A DNA stretch of 33,669 nt from Gallionellaceae bacterium (GCA_008080515.1 VIKH01000029.1:1-33669); one strand, 5' to 3'. Numbered from the stretch's first letter, positions 15,620 to 24,257 are shown. Translations and numbers: made by a program. Notes: generated from the letters alone by a model not told the origin.

Positions 15620-15728
15620 TGAGCCAGAGGAGCTATTGACGATGCGGCTACAATCTGCAACGCCCAACGCTATTTTTGCTGCCTGTAAAGCTGCGCTTCC
15701 GCATGGTCGCGGGCGTCCTGAAAGCGGT
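15620..15728. repeat. Direct repeat, copy B
   Basis: This is the second copy of the 109-base repeat, 216 bases to the right of copy A and differing at roughly a tenth of positions. The shared part includes the block ATTGACGATGCGGCTACAAT, which lies outside the coiled-coil coding fossil. So the duplication covered the fossil plus its downstream flank. Confidence 0.65.
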
Positions 15729-15791
15729 TCTCGATTCCCACCCCTTTCGGCCCGATCAGTGGCTCCACTTATTTCAGCTCCGCCCTCTTGT
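15670..15791 (-). pseudogene. Fossil C-terminus of the 17658-18329 coiled-coil protein
   Basis: Read on the minus strand the bases give EAELK, a stop (TAA at 15769-15771, replacing a Tyr codon), then VEPLIGPKGVGIENRFQDAR and DHAEAQLYRQQK, ending in TAG. The intact protein has KAELKYVEPWTGLKGVEIEN and RFQNARDHAEAQLYRSRQ at its end. The match covers about 40 codons and stops where the upstream coiled-coil would begin. It is a dead partial copy. Confidence 0.75.
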
Positions 15792-15815
15792 GAATGTGTG
15801 TCGAGGTGCGGATTT

Positions 15816-17573
15816 TCATTTGGCCGGACTCCGTTGTTTTTCTCTCAACCACGACTCGAGCTGGTCAGCCGGCAGCGGTTTCGAGAACCGGTACCCCTGG
15901 ACAAACTCGCAACCGCTGGTTTGTGCCATGCTCAGTTCGCTGTCGGTTTCAACCCCTTCCGCAACCAGTTCCAGCGACATGCTTCTCCCCAACGCCGCAA
16001 TGGCCCGCACAATTTCGGCGTTTACCGGCTCCCGTTCCACATTGCGGATAAAGGACTGGTCCACTTTCAGCCGGTTGATGGGAAATCTTCTCAAATAACT
16101 CAAGTTTGAGTATCCGGTCCCGAAATCGTCAATCGCCAGTTTGACGCCCAGCTCGCGCAATTCGTGCAGGGTTTTAAGCACGGCTTCCACATCGTGCATA
16201 AACAGGCTTTCCGTGAGTTCGAGCTCAAGATACGCCGGTTGCATACCGCTGTCGGCGATGATGGAGCGCACCATCTCGCTGAATCCGGTTTGATAGAACT
16301 GCATCGCGGAAATGTTGACCGATATGCTCATGGGTTCCAAACCGTTTGCGATCCATGCCACCTGCTGTCGGCACGCTTCCCGAAGCACCCACTCGCCGAT
16401 GGAGACGATCAGCCCGGTTTCTTCGGCAATTTCGATGAAATGGATCGGGGAAAGCAGCCCGCGCTCGGGGTGCCGCCATCTTATTAACGCCTCGTTGCCG
16501 GCTATCTTCCCGGTGGCAAGCAGCACCTGCGGCTGGTAATGCAGCTCGAACTGGTTGCGCGCCAGGGCCGTGCGCAAATCGGTTTCAAGGGACATGCGAT
16601 CAAACGAATACAAATCCATACCCGGAACATAATGCCGCCAGGTATTGCGCCCGTTGCGCTTGGCTTCATACATGGCGGCATCCGCTTTTATTATCAGCCC
16701 GGTCGCATCTTCGTCGTCGCCGGGATACATTGCGGTGCCGATGCTGGCAGTGACGAACACTTCGCGCCCCATGATCTGCAAAGGCTGGTGCATCGCCTCC
16801 ACGATGCGCTCGCCCAGGATGTCGAGGTCACTCTGGGAATTCACATTCTCCACCAGGATCGTGAATTCGTCGCCGGACAAACGCGCGACCGAATCGCTTT
16901 TCCGCGCGCAAACGGTCAAGCGTTCCGCGACCGCGACCAGGAGCTTGTCCCCGAAGCCGTGACCCATCGAGTCGTTATAATGTTTGAAGTTGTCAAGATC
17001 TATGAACAGCAACCCCAGATGCGTATTCCTGCGGCCGGCTTTAATGATCGCCATGGCCAGCCTGTCCATGAAAAGCAGGCGGTTGGGCAGTTCGGTCAGA
17101 TGATCGAAGTGGGCAAGATAAAAAAGGTGGGCCTGCTTGCGCTGGGTGATTTCGTTCAACAAGCCATGGCCGTCCGCGACCCCGCTGTATTGCCCGTTAT
17201 CGGTGATGATGAACCCGCTCACCATATGCTGCATGCCGGCGTCAATAATGATCTTGGCAACATCATCAATCGAGGTTTCCTTGCCGACAATGATTGGGGT
17301 CTTATTCATGAAATCCGAAATCGGGCTCTTTCCGTAAATCTCCTTGGTAAATGGCTTGATAAAGCTTTCGACAAAAGTGTGGCGGTCAACGATGCCGCAG
17401 GGAATGTTGCCGCTATTGACCACCGGGATGGCAAAGATGGCCGGATTTTTCTGGAGCAGTTCCAGCGCTGCCAGGCATGTCGCCGAGTCCAGCACGGGCT
17501 GGATGAATTTCAGCAAAATTGCTACGGTGGGGCTCTCGTTTATCTTTTCCATGTGTGCGACCATCGTTGACAT
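15816..17573 (-). CDS. CBS-GGDEF-EAL cyclic-di-GMP turnover protein
   Basis: This is a 585-residue cytoplasmic protein without membrane segments. Residues about 15-145 form a CBS-type pair (FAIPVVNSGNIPCGIVDRHT; ISDFMNKTPIIVGKETSIDD) that may bind adenine nucleotides. A GGDEF domain follows (about 150-315) with DHLTELPNR and the active-site loop as SGDEF (233-237), a variant often still active. The EAL domain (about 325-575) keeps EALIRW (361-366), ELTES (452-456), DDFGTGYS (482-489) and VAEGVET (537-543), so phosphodiesterase activity is likely. It would make or break c-di-GMP in response to the CBS signal. It lies 84 bases after the coiled-coil gene and next to the PEP-CTERM-like gene, suggesting control of attachment or matrix. 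The start may be ATG 17573 or 17552. Confidence 0.92.
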   Translation of the reverse strand: MSTMVAHMEKINESPTVAILLKFIQPVLDSATCLAALELLQKNPAIFAIPVVNSGNIPCGIVDRHTFVESFIKPFTKEIYGKSPISDFMNKTPIIVGKETSIDDVAKIIIDAGMQHMVSGFIITDNGQYSGVADGHGLLNEITQRKQAHLFYLAHFDHLTELPNRLLFMDRLAMAIIKAGRRNTHLGLLFIDLDNFKHYNDSMGHGFGDKLLVAVAERLTVCARKSDSVARLSGDEFTILVENVNSQSDLDILGERIVEAMHQPLQIMGREVFVTASIGTAMYPGDDEDATGLIIKADAAMYEAKRNGRNTWRHYVPGMDLYSFDRMSLETDLRTALARNQFELHYQPQVLLATGKIAGNEALIRWRHPERGLLSPIHFIEIAEETGLIVSIGEWVLREACRQQVAWIANGLEPMSISVNISAMQFYQTGFSEMVRSIIADSGMQPAYLELELTESLFMHDVEAVLKTLHELRELGVKLAIDDFGTGYSNLSYLRRFPINRLKVDQSFIRNVEREPVNAEIVRAIAALGRSMSLELVAEGVETDSELSMAQTSGCEFVQGYRFSKPLPADQLESWLREKQRSPAK

Positions 17574-17657
17574 CTTCCACTCAGAGCCTCATGGCGCCCG
17601 GCGCCAAATTTCCCGCAAAACCATGCCCCGCTATTCCTGGCTCACGACACTTCGCCG

Positions 17658-18329
17658 CTATTGTCGCGATCGGTAAAGCTGCGCTTCCGCATGGTCGCGG
17701 GCGTTCTGGAAGCGGTTCTCGATTTCCACCCCTTTCAGCCCGGTCCACGGCTCCACATATTTCAGTTCCGCCTTCTCGTGCTGGCTCGCCATTTCATTGA
17801 ACAGATCGAGCAGGTTGGCGTTCTTCGCCTGGCACGCACCCACCTCGGTTTTCTGTTCCGCCAGGGCAAGCTCCAGGCCGGATTTCTCGCTGTTAAGCCG
17901 CTTGTTGAGCGCCTCGCTCTGCTGGAGCTGCTGCGCCGTCTCGACCTGTTTCTGCCGGGTCGCCGCCAGATCGTTGCTTGCCGCGAGCCGGGCGCTTTCC
18001 GCCTCGCGCTGGCAGGAAGCCAGTTGCGCGCCCTTTTCGGTATGCTCCGCCTGCAATTTGTCCAGTTCCCGCCGTTGCCTGGCAAGCTCTTTCCGGGCAG
18101 CGGCAAGCTTGATTTCTGTTTGTTCCTTGAGTGCGGCTTTTTCCTGTTCCAGCGCCGCCACATCCTGCTCGAACTTCTGCTGCATCTGTTGCATCCGGCG
18201 CTGGGCGGCACGCTCCTGCTTGTTTTTCGCGTCAGGTTCAGCCGCGAAAGAATACGGCGCGGACAGCAGCAGCGCCCCCATCAACAGAAAAATCGCACGG
18301 TCTCGACCGTTCTTTTTAGCGGGCTTCAT
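17658..18329 (-). CDS. Periplasmic coiled-coil protein of the Ton-like cluster
   Basis: This is a 223-residue protein. A signal peptide spans about residues 1-29 (FLLMGALLLSAPYSFA then AEP). Residues about 38-180 are almost pure heptad-rich Glu/Gln/Lys/Ala/Arg helix, a long coiled coil. A short conserved-looking tail (YVEPWTGLKGVEIENRFQNA and RDHAEAQLYRSRQ) ends the protein. I do not recognise a named family. The start is 5 bases after the stop of the porin gene, so the two are translated together, and it may trimerise or act as a spacer between the porin and the cell wall. Part of its 3' end has been copied twice into the region 15404-15795. Confidence 0.75.
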   Translation of the reverse strand: MKPAKKNGRDRAIFLLMGALLLSAPYSFAAEPDAKNKQERAAQRRMQQMQQKFEQDVAALEQEKAALKEQTEIKLAAARKELARQRRELDKLQAEHTEKGAQLASCQREAESARLAASNDLAATRQKQVETAQQLQQSEALNKRLNSEKSGLELALAEQKTEVGACQAKNANLLDLFNEMASQHEKAELKYVEPWTGLKGVEIENRFQNARDHAEAQLYRSRQ

Positions 18330-18334
18330 GTCGG

Positions 18335-19838
18335 TCAGAACCTGGAATTCAAGTCGAGCATCAGGACATCAATGGCCAGCGGCAACCCGCTGATTTCGTC
18401 GGTGCTGAACCAGCGCAGGCCGAACGAGGTGTTGGTGGCAATGCCGTAGCTACCCCCCAGCACCCAACCCTTGGCATCAGTACCGCCGAGATGAAAATCG
18501 GAATCCGTGTAGGCGTCCAGCACGGCATCGGCCCCGACCCGCTTGTACGCGCCAAAGACCTGCCAGTCGTGCCGGTTGGTGATTTTTGGCATGCCTGCCG
18601 CCAACCTGATCTGGTAGCCCTGATTCTCCTTCGGGTAGACGATTCCCGTGCGCCGCAGAATCTCGTCGGCATCGAAGCCGAGGTTGCGCACGTAATCACC
18701 CGTCAACACCAGATGTACGGGGTCGAACCTGGCCAGATCTATCTGGCCGGTCAGGTTAAGCTCGCGGAACCGGGAAGCCAGCCCGCAACCGCCGCTGCTC
18801 GTGCCAACGCCGCAGCTCGGCACGCCGCCCTTATTGATATCGAAGGTGCTGTTTCCCTTCTGGCGGGCGGCCAGCACCGTGCCGTCGTAGGCGGTGTCGC
18901 CGGGCACCAAAGTATTGGCCGTAGCTTGACCGAAGACTGGTTGGCGCTTCTCCATTCCATCCCCGCTTGCGCCCCAAACAGCCATTTATCTCTGGCCTTG
19001 TTGGTGTCGGACGACTGCACTTCCTCTATCGGGAACGCTCCGAGGGTGCCGAATGCGGACAGGCTGTCCGACATCCGGATGTCCATATTCGTCGCCACTC
19101 CGTCCAACGCCAGATCCTGATCCCATACCAGATCGGTAGAAAAGAACGGGTTGGCGAACCGGCCGCCGCTGACTGACAACCACGGATAGAGGCGCGCACT
19201 CAAAAAGGCGCGATCCAGCGCAAACGAATATTTGCTGTCCCGGGTGTTGAGCGTCTGGTTAGGCGAAACCGGATCCGTCGTCGAGCCGGTGGTCATGCGG
19301 ATGCCACCGGTCAAATCGTCGCCGAGCTTGGCATTTGCCCCCAGCCGGGCGCGAACGCGGAAGCGGCTGCGGTTGTCCGTGGTGTTGTCAACCACGTTGG
19401 CGTTGCGCGTCACGCTGCCCTTGAGGTTCGCGGGCAACACGTTCCCGGCAGGAAAACTCCCGGCAATGATCCCGGCGCCACCCAGCCTTCCGCTTGCGCC
19501 TTGGCCATGACCTCGTGTTTGATTTCTTCGCGCAATTCGTCCTTGACCGGCTTCGGAACGTATTGCACCCGCACTACATTCGGCTCACCTTTTGTCGGCT
19601 CGGTTTTTCCGACCGCGTTTTCCTGCTGTCTGGCGGCTTCCGCCTGCTTGATGATCCCCTCCGCCTTTTCCGGGGACAGCACGCCTTCCTGCACCAGAAG
19701 CTGGATCAGGTTGAGCGTGGTGGCGCGCAATTGCTCCAGAGATTCGCGTTCTGCCGCCAGCGCCGCAGGCGACGCCGCAAAGAATGAAAGTGCGGCCAAA
19801 CCGCAAAGCAGGAGCCGCTGTTGCCTGACAATTCGCAT
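18335..19838 (-). pseudogene. Putative outer-membrane porin, broken by two frameshifts
   Basis: Three frames together make one porin of about 500 residues. Part 1 (19838 to about 19450) has a signal peptide (LLLCGLAALSFFAASPAALA) and a helical stretch ESLEQLRATTLNLIQLLVQE, and reaches EGWVAPGSLPG. Part 2 (about 19460 to 18930) begins near ANLKGSVTRNANVVDNTTDN and holds barrel strands such as GGIRMTTGSTTDPVSPNQTL. Part 3 (about 18935 to 18335) runs from NTLVPGDTAYDGTVLAARQK to the terminal VLMLDLNSRF, ending in Phe as outer-membrane barrels do. At the first junction some residues also seem deleted. The gene is followed at once by the coiled-coil gene and preceded by tonB, so it was probably the outer-membrane partner of the Ton-like complex. 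Assembly indels could mimic this decay. Confidence 0.72.
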
Positions 19839-19894
19839 CTTTTTTATCTTTCCAAATAGGTTGTTATTGATCCGGCATGCTTTGAAGTTGATTG

Positions 19895-19960
19895 CCGTTC
19901 GTGCTGAGCTTGTCGAAGCACAAGAATCCATTCACATTTCGACAGGCTCAATGCGAACGG
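19895..19960. repeat. REP-like inverted repeat between tonB and the porin gene
   Basis: CCGTTCGTGCTGAGCTTGTC (from 19895) and, on the other strand, CCGTTCGCATTGAGCCTGTC (from 19960) form an imperfect inverted pair of about 23 bp around a 20-base spacer. The TGAGCTTGTCGAAG / TTCGACAGGCTCA motif is a widespread dispersed element of proteobacteria. It may shield or attenuate the transcript between tonB and the porin gene. Confidence 0.65.
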
Positions 19961-19988
19961 ATTCTAACCGGAAGCCGCCTCCCCGTGT

Positions 19989-20681
19989 TCATCCTGTTCT
20001 TTTCGCCGTAATGCGCAGCTTCACCGGCTGCGGCATATCTTCGGGGGGTCTTGCGGACAGAGAGGGCATGGTTGTCAGCGCGGCCTTAATCAGTTCGTCG
20101 GTAGCGGGGTCGCCGCTGGAACCGCCCAGCTCGACTTTTTCCGTGCTGCCGTCCGGCTTCAGCCAGATGCGGATCACCACCCGGTATTGGCCGTTGGCAA
20201 GCTGCTTGTCTTTGGCCAGGGCGTCCTCGATCAGCGCCTTGATCTGATCGGTGTAAAAGGCAAACCGGTAGGCGCTGTCGCGCCCGCCGATCCTGGTCTC
20301 TCCCCCTTGGTATTCGTTGGTCACCGCCCCGGCGGCGAACGGGCTGGCACCGTCGCCCGCCGCACCTTCCATCTTCAATGCTTCTGCTGGTGCGGGCTGC
20401 GCTTCCTGCGGCTTGGGCGGCTCGACTTTCATCTCCTTGGGCTGCTCTTTCGGCTGCTCCCTAGGTGGCGGCGGGGGGGGAGGGGGCGGGGCATCCGGCA
20501 GGATCCTGATATTGACGACCGGTTTTTTCTGCGGAGCATGGCCGGAAAACAGGCTGACCATCCCCGCTCCAATGCCATACAGGATCAGCAACAGTCCTGC
20601 AGCGATGGCGATGCGTGCGCCCCTGCCCCTCATAACCGGGAGCCATGAAGCGTCGGCCACCGCCATGCTGGCACCGCTCAT
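19989..20681 (-). CDS. TonB-family energy transducer
   Basis: This 230-residue protein is anchored by one helix (about 23-46). A periplasmic linker follows with a run of ten prolines and PKEQPKEMKVEPPKPQEAQP (about 63-100). The C-terminal domain (about 140-228) has the TonB beta-alpha-beta pattern, with VVIRIWLKPDGSTEKVELGG and the final PVKLRITAKR. It should carry the proton-driven movement of an ExbB/ExbD motor across the periplasm to an outer-membrane partner. The start codon shares a base with the exbD stop (TGATG), proving a shared transcript. No TonB-dependent receptor is in the window. The nearest outer-membrane protein is the broken porin, separated by a REP-like repeat. Confidence 0.85.
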   Translation of the reverse strand: MSGASMAVADASWLPVMRGRGARIAIAAGLLLILYGIGAGMVSLFSGHAPQKKPVVNIRILPDAPPPPPPPPPREQPKEQPKEMKVEPPKPQEAQPAPAEALKMEGAAGDGASPFAAGAVTNEYQGGETRIGGRDSAYRFAFYTDQIKALIEDALAKDKQLANGQYRVVIRIWLKPDGSTEKVELGGSSGDPATDELIKAALTTMPSLSARPPEDMPQPVKLRITAKRTG

Positions 20682-21085
20682 CAGGTGCCGATCCTGGCGG
20701 TGACCAGCCCGACATTCTTGATTTCGAGCCGGGTGATCAGATCAATCACCGCGATGATGCCGGCGTAAGGCGCATGCGCGTCGCCTTTGATCATCACGGA
20801 AAACTGGGAATCTTTGGCTTTGGCCGCATTGAGCTGGGCTTCCAGCTCCGCCGCAGAAACACCGATGCCGTTAACCAGGATCGCTCCTCCTTCCTGCACC
20901 TGCACGATCTTGACGTCGTGATGCTCGGTGCTGGGCTTGCTGGAGGGCTTGGGCAGATTCATGGTGAGCCCCTGCACCCCGGCGGTGGTCATCAGGATGA
21001 AAATGACCAGCAGCACATATGCCAGATCCAGCATCGGCGTGATGTTGATGGTGTCGTAAGGCTGGATATCGTTCTTGACCTGCAT
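20681..21085 (-). CDS. exbD: ExbD/TolR-family protein (second copy)
   Basis: This is a 134-residue protein with a cytoplasmic start, one membrane helix (about 18-38) and a periplasmic domain. The helix begins ITPMLDLAYVLLVIFILMTT, and Asp20 is the conserved proton-carrying residue of ExbD, TolR and MotB-type stators. The periplasmic part ends EIKNVGLVTARIG, the usual ExbD fold. It is about as similar to its upstream neighbour as paralogues in one stator usually are. It overlaps the other exbD and tonB by one base each (TAATG and TGATG), so the stoichiometry is set by coupled translation. Confidence 0.92.
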   Translation of the reverse strand: MQVKNDIQPYDTINITPMLDLAYVLLVIFILMTTAGVQGLTMNLPKPSSKPSTEHHDVKIVQVQEGGAILVNGIGVSAAELEAQLNAAKAKDSQFSVMIKGDAHAPYAGIIAVIDLITRLEIKNVGLVTARIGT

Positions 21086-21495
21086 TATTCCTGCACCCTC
21101 TTGGTCACCAGGCCGATTTCGGTGATACCCAGCTTCTTGCAGATTTCCAGCACCTCGGAAACCTTGTCATAGTGGGCGGCGGCATCGCCCTTGAGCACCA
21201 CCGGCAAATCCGGGTTGCCGCTTTTGTACCCCGCGAGGCGCTGTTCCAGCGTTGCCATATCCACCGGGTAAGCGTCGAGATACACCGAGCCGTCGCCGGT
21301 AACGGTGATCGCGCGCATCTGCGGTTTGGCCAGAGCCATGGTGCTGGAGGTATGCGGGATCTCCACCTTCACGCCCTGCACCGAGGCCGTGGTCATGATG
21401 ATGAAGATCACCAGCAAGACATAAGCGAGATCCAGCATCGGCGTGATGTTGATCTCGTCATACAGCTGGTTCTCTTCCCTCACATCCGCGGACAC
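21085..21495 (-). CDS. exbD: ExbD/TolR-family protein (first copy)
   Basis: This is a 136-residue ExbD homologue with the helix at about 20-40 (ITPMLDLAYVLLVIFIIMTT) and Asp22 as the proton-path residue. The periplasmic domain ends LGITEIGLVTKRVQE. It starts 11 bases after the ExbB-type gene and overlaps the second exbD by one base. Two distinct exbD genes in one operon suggest a heteromeric ExbD pair, as seen in some biopolymer-transport clusters. Its helix is nearly identical to that of the second copy, whereas the periplasmic parts differ, so the two may contact different partners. Confidence 0.92.
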   Translation of the reverse strand: MSADVREENQLYDEINITPMLDLAYVLLVIFIIMTTASVQGVKVEIPHTSSTMALAKPQMRAITVTGDGSVYLDAYPVDMATLEQRLAGYKSGNPDLPVVLKGDAAAHYDKVSEVLEICKKLGITEIGLVTKRVQE

Positions 21496-21506
21496 GGCCT
21501 ACCCCA

Positions 21507-23174
21507 TTACTTTCCGTGCAGCTCGGCGACGCGGGTGACAAACTCGTCAACGAAAATCTGCATCTCGATAGTGATGTTCTTGATGCGGCTGGCCAGATAG
21601 TTGTAGCCGAACAGCGCGGGGATCGCCACCGCCAGGCCGGCCACCGTTGCCAGCAGCGCGGCGGCAATACCGGGGGCAATGGCGTTGACGTTCACATCCC
21701 CGGCGGCAGCGATGGCGGCAAACGTGATCATCACGCCCACCACGGTGCCCAGCAGACCGAGGAAAGGCCCGCCGGAAATCGCGATGGTCAGCAGCACCAT
21801 CTTGTCGTTGATGCGCCGGGTTTCGCGCACCAGATCGGCATCAATGGCGGCCTTGATCGCATCCATCGAAGCGCCGCCCAGCGCCAGCGCCTCGCCCTGC
21901 TTTTCGCGCTTGCGGATTTCGCGCAAACCGGCCATGTAGAGCTTGTACAGCGTGGAGTCGGGCAGGGAGCCGCCGCTATCGAGCTGCAACAGATCCTGGC
22001 TGGCGCCCTGGAAGCGGTCGAGGAACTGCCGGTTATCCTGGTCGGTGCGCGAGATCAGGCGGGCCTTGGCGGCCATCACGGCGGCGCTGACCGCAAACAT
22101 CACGGCGAGAATCCCGATTACGATCTTGGCGTCCAGCGTCAGGCTGTTGACCAGAATGCCGATGTAGGAATCGCTTTCGCCGCCCTCCTCACCGTTTTCC
22201 GCATCGTGTACCGCGAGCAACTGGCTGTCCGCGCCCTGCCCGCTGGCGGCAAGCTTGATCCAGTCCGCGCTGCGCGCGACATTGGCGAGCTGCAACTCGT
22301 CCATTTCACCGGTGTAGTCTTTGCCGACCACGGCATCTGCCTGAACCTCGGCCAGCGCGACCTCGCCGCTGCCGACCGCGGCGCCATTGACGTAAAGCGT
22401 CGCCTTGCCCGCCTCTACCGTAACGGCCAGATGCTGCCATGCGGCGGGCTTGATCTCGCCGCCGGATAGTGCGGCCTTGCCTGCGATCAGCGCCAGCTTC
22501 TGCCCATCCAGCCGGATGCCGACATCATTCTGGCCGAACAGAACCGCCTGCTGCGGGATAGCTGCGGGCTTGATCCAGGCCGACCATGTAAAACCCGCGC
22601 CGCCCGATTTGACTGCCGGAACGGTGATCGGCTTGCCGCCGAACAAGGCGGCCTCGCCCAACAGCGCGGCTTTTTGCACCGCGATCTCACCGCTGGCAGT
22701 AAGGCCGCTGGCAGCGCTGTCCTGCAGCAGGGATTTTGCCGCAAAGTGGAAAACCGCCACCGCGCTGGCATCCGGCACTTTCCTGTCGCCAGCCGGGGCA
22801 GCGGCTTTCTCGTTGCCGTAATACAGCCAGAAATGGGCATCCTTGTCCTTCGGATCCACCTTGGGCAACTGCACCCAGATCACGGCCAGCTCGTTGACGC
22901 TGTCGAATTTCTCGATGTGGAACGCCAGCTCGGTCTTGTCGTCGTCGGCGATGAAGCGCAGGTCGGAACCGTCCGGCCTGGCGGCGATAAAGTTGAAGTT
23001 GCCGCTATGCAGCCGCACCGCCGCCGGAACCTGTTCCACCACGCCGCTCGCCGCTTGCGCGTTGACCGTTATCTTCTGGTGTACCGTCCAGTCCGGGCTC
23101 CATTCCGCATAGACAAGAGCAGGCAACACCAGCAAGACAGCCGCCATCAGGTTCAGTAAGTTACGCATCATCAT
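21507..23174 (-). CDS. DUF2341-LamG-ExbB fusion (proton channel with lectin-like periplasmic domain)
   Basis: This 555-residue protein has a signal peptide (1-23, LLVLPALVYA-EWSP). A DUF2341 segment (about 30-125) contains LRFIADDDKTELAFHIEKFD and HFWLYYGN. A LamG/concanavalin-like domain (about 140-310) contains FTWSAWIKPAAIPQQAVLFG and WQHLAVTVEAGKATLYVNGA. A membrane helix follows (348-369), and then the MotA/TolQ/ExbB domain (about 400-545) with SGGPFLGLLGTVVGVMITFA and PGIAAALLATVAGLAVAIPA. Ordinary ExbB is about 240 residues, so the first 340 are an added periplasmic module likely to bind sugar or a surface polymer. It is the channel for the two ExbD proteins and TonB encoded next. It lies 78 bases after the haemagglutinin frame. 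Any of three successive ATGs (23174, 23171, 23168) may be the start. Confidence 0.9.
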   Translation of the reverse strand: MMMRNLLNLMAAVLLVLPALVYAEWSPDWTVHQKITVNAQAASGVVEQVPAAVRLHSGNFNFIAARPDGSDLRFIADDDKTELAFHIEKFDSVNELAVIWVQLPKVDPKDKDAHFWLYYGNEKAAAPAGDRKVPDASAVAVFHFAAKSLLQDSAASGLTASGEIAVQKAALLGEAALFGGKPITVPAVKSGGAGFTWSAWIKPAAIPQQAVLFGQNDVGIRLDGQKLALIAGKAALSGGEIKPAAWQHLAVTVEAGKATLYVNGAAVGSGEVALAEVQADAVVGKDYTGEMDELQLANVARSADWIKLAASGQGADSQLLAVHDAENGEEGGESDSYIGILVNSLTLDAKIVIGILAVMFAVSAAVMAAKARLISRTDQDNRQFLDRFQGASQDLLQLDSGGSLPDSTLYKLYMAGLREIRKREKQGEALALGGASMDAIKAAIDADLVRETRRINDKMVLLTIAISGGPFLGLLGTVVGVMITFAAIAAAGDVNVNAIAPGIAAALLATVAGLAVAIPALFGYNYLASRIKNITIEMQIFVDEFVTRVAELHGK

Positions 23175-23252
23175 TAAAGTGGCTTTTCCAGAAGCGTTGA
23201 ATTGTATTAACCAATTGTTGCAGGACGGTTAAGGGTGGCTGGGTTCACGGAT

Positions 23253-24257
23253 TTACCGTAATTCATCGCGCGATTCTTTCCGGGATGACACTTCCTCGTC
23301 GCCGAAGCCAACCACGTCCACCTTGATGAGGGACGGCATGATCGGCTGCGCGGGGTTGCTGGCTGACCGGGCAGCCTGTTTGGCGACCTCCCCCGGGCCT
23401 GCCGCAGTGGGGGGGAGATTGTTAATGGTAGCCAGCGCACCCGCCAGACTGCCGGTATCGGCCTGCGGCACGCCGCTCGAAGATCCGGAAACATTGATAT
23501 TGCTAGCCCCGATCACTTGGGTGGCGACCGCGAGGAAGTTGCCCGCCGCGATGCCGGCCTCGCCCGCGTTCAGCACGCCGCGCGGCGCGATCAGCGCCAC
23601 CGAGCCCAGCTCCGGCGCCTGGCCTGCGCCGTCCTGGCCATCCGGGTCGTAGGTCTGCGCACGGATGCCGCTGCCCGCCGCCACGCCCTTGAACTCGACG
23701 GCGGTACTGCCGTCCGCGTCGGTAAGCACCTCGCGCTTCGGTACCGACACCGCCGTCTTGGAACCGCGCCCGGCATCAATGTCGCCGTTGTTCACCCACA
23801 CCGTGATATCGCCGCCGTACTGCGTGATGACCTTGGACTGGTTGACCAGGAAACCGGTCTCGGCGAAGGCGCGGATAGCGCCGCCGCGTTCGGTGACAAT
23901 ACCGATATCGTGCCCCAGCCCGGCGACGTCGCTCGGCACGCCCGCGTTGGCCAAACCGCCCGGCAGCAACAAATCAATGCTGCCGCCGCGCAGGGTGCGC
24001 ACCTGGCTCTTGTACATCATGAGATCGCCGTTGTAACCCGCGCCGCCAAACATGGCCGCGACTGCCGCGTCGCCGCGTTCGTGGTTGCCGCTCTCGGCGA
24101 AGCCCTTGCCCGAGGCCAGCAGTTCGGACGAAAAATGGCGGTTGGCGAACACCGCCTGGCGGTCGGCGTCCAGCGCCAGGTATTGCTGTTTGGCGTCAGC
24201 CTCTGACAGGCCGGAGTTACCCGTCAACTGGCGCATATAGACGGCAACCTCGCGCAA
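23253..24257 (-). CDS. C-terminal DUF3739-type part of the giant haemagglutinin (frameshifted off)
   Basis: This 334-residue frame continues the giant protein in another phase. It contains SGLSEADAKQQYLALDADRQ, LRGGSIDLLLPGGLANAGVP and GGDITVWVNNGDIDAGRGSK, the pattern of the DUF3739 C-terminal region of filamentous haemagglutinin-like proteins. The long frame reads ...PDQGALLPA and then loses register. Here GSDTLREVAVYMRQLTG picks up in the correct phase, starting near 24270. The only in-frame start, TTG at 24257, has no signal peptide or clear ribosome site, so separate translation is unlikely. A single-base indel in the GC-rich CTGCTGCCGGCTCCG would restore one protein. Confidence 0.8.
   Translation of the reverse strand: MREVAVYMRQLTGNSGLSEADAKQQYLALDADRQAVFANRHFSSELLASGKGFAESGNHERGDAAVAAMFGGAGYNGDLMMYKSQVRTLRGGSIDLLLPGGLANAGVPSDVAGLGHDIGIVTERGGAIRAFAETGFLVNQSKVITQYGGDITVWVNNGDIDAGRGSKTAVSVPKREVLTDADGSTAVEFKGVAAGSGIRAQTYDPDGQDGAGQAPELGSVALIAPRGVLNAGEAGIAAGNFLAVATQVIGASNINVSGSSSGVPQADTGSLAGALATINNLPPTAAGPGEVAKQAARSASNPAQPIMPSLIKVDVVGFGDEEVSSRKESRDELR

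Larger units (their letters stand above)
15267..15815. other. 549-base gene-free stretch upstream of the PEP-CTERM-like gene
   Basis: This stretch lies between the GGDEF-EAL stop and the PEP-CTERM-like start. Bases 15267-15400 should hold the promoter and leader of the PEP-CTERM-like gene. I found no sigma-54 site there and no clear sigma-70 pair. Bases 15404-15795 hold the direct repeats, the palindromic element and the fossil gene ends described separately. No intact gene is visible on either strand. Confidence 0.6.

Noticed and set aside
16539-17570. 343-codon frame opposite the GGDEF-EAL gene
   Set aside because: Antisense to intact GGDEF and CBS motifs, with no domain of its own.
21516-22469. 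317-codon frame opposite the ExbB fusion
   Set aside because: Shadow of a strongly supported gene; composition is artefactual.
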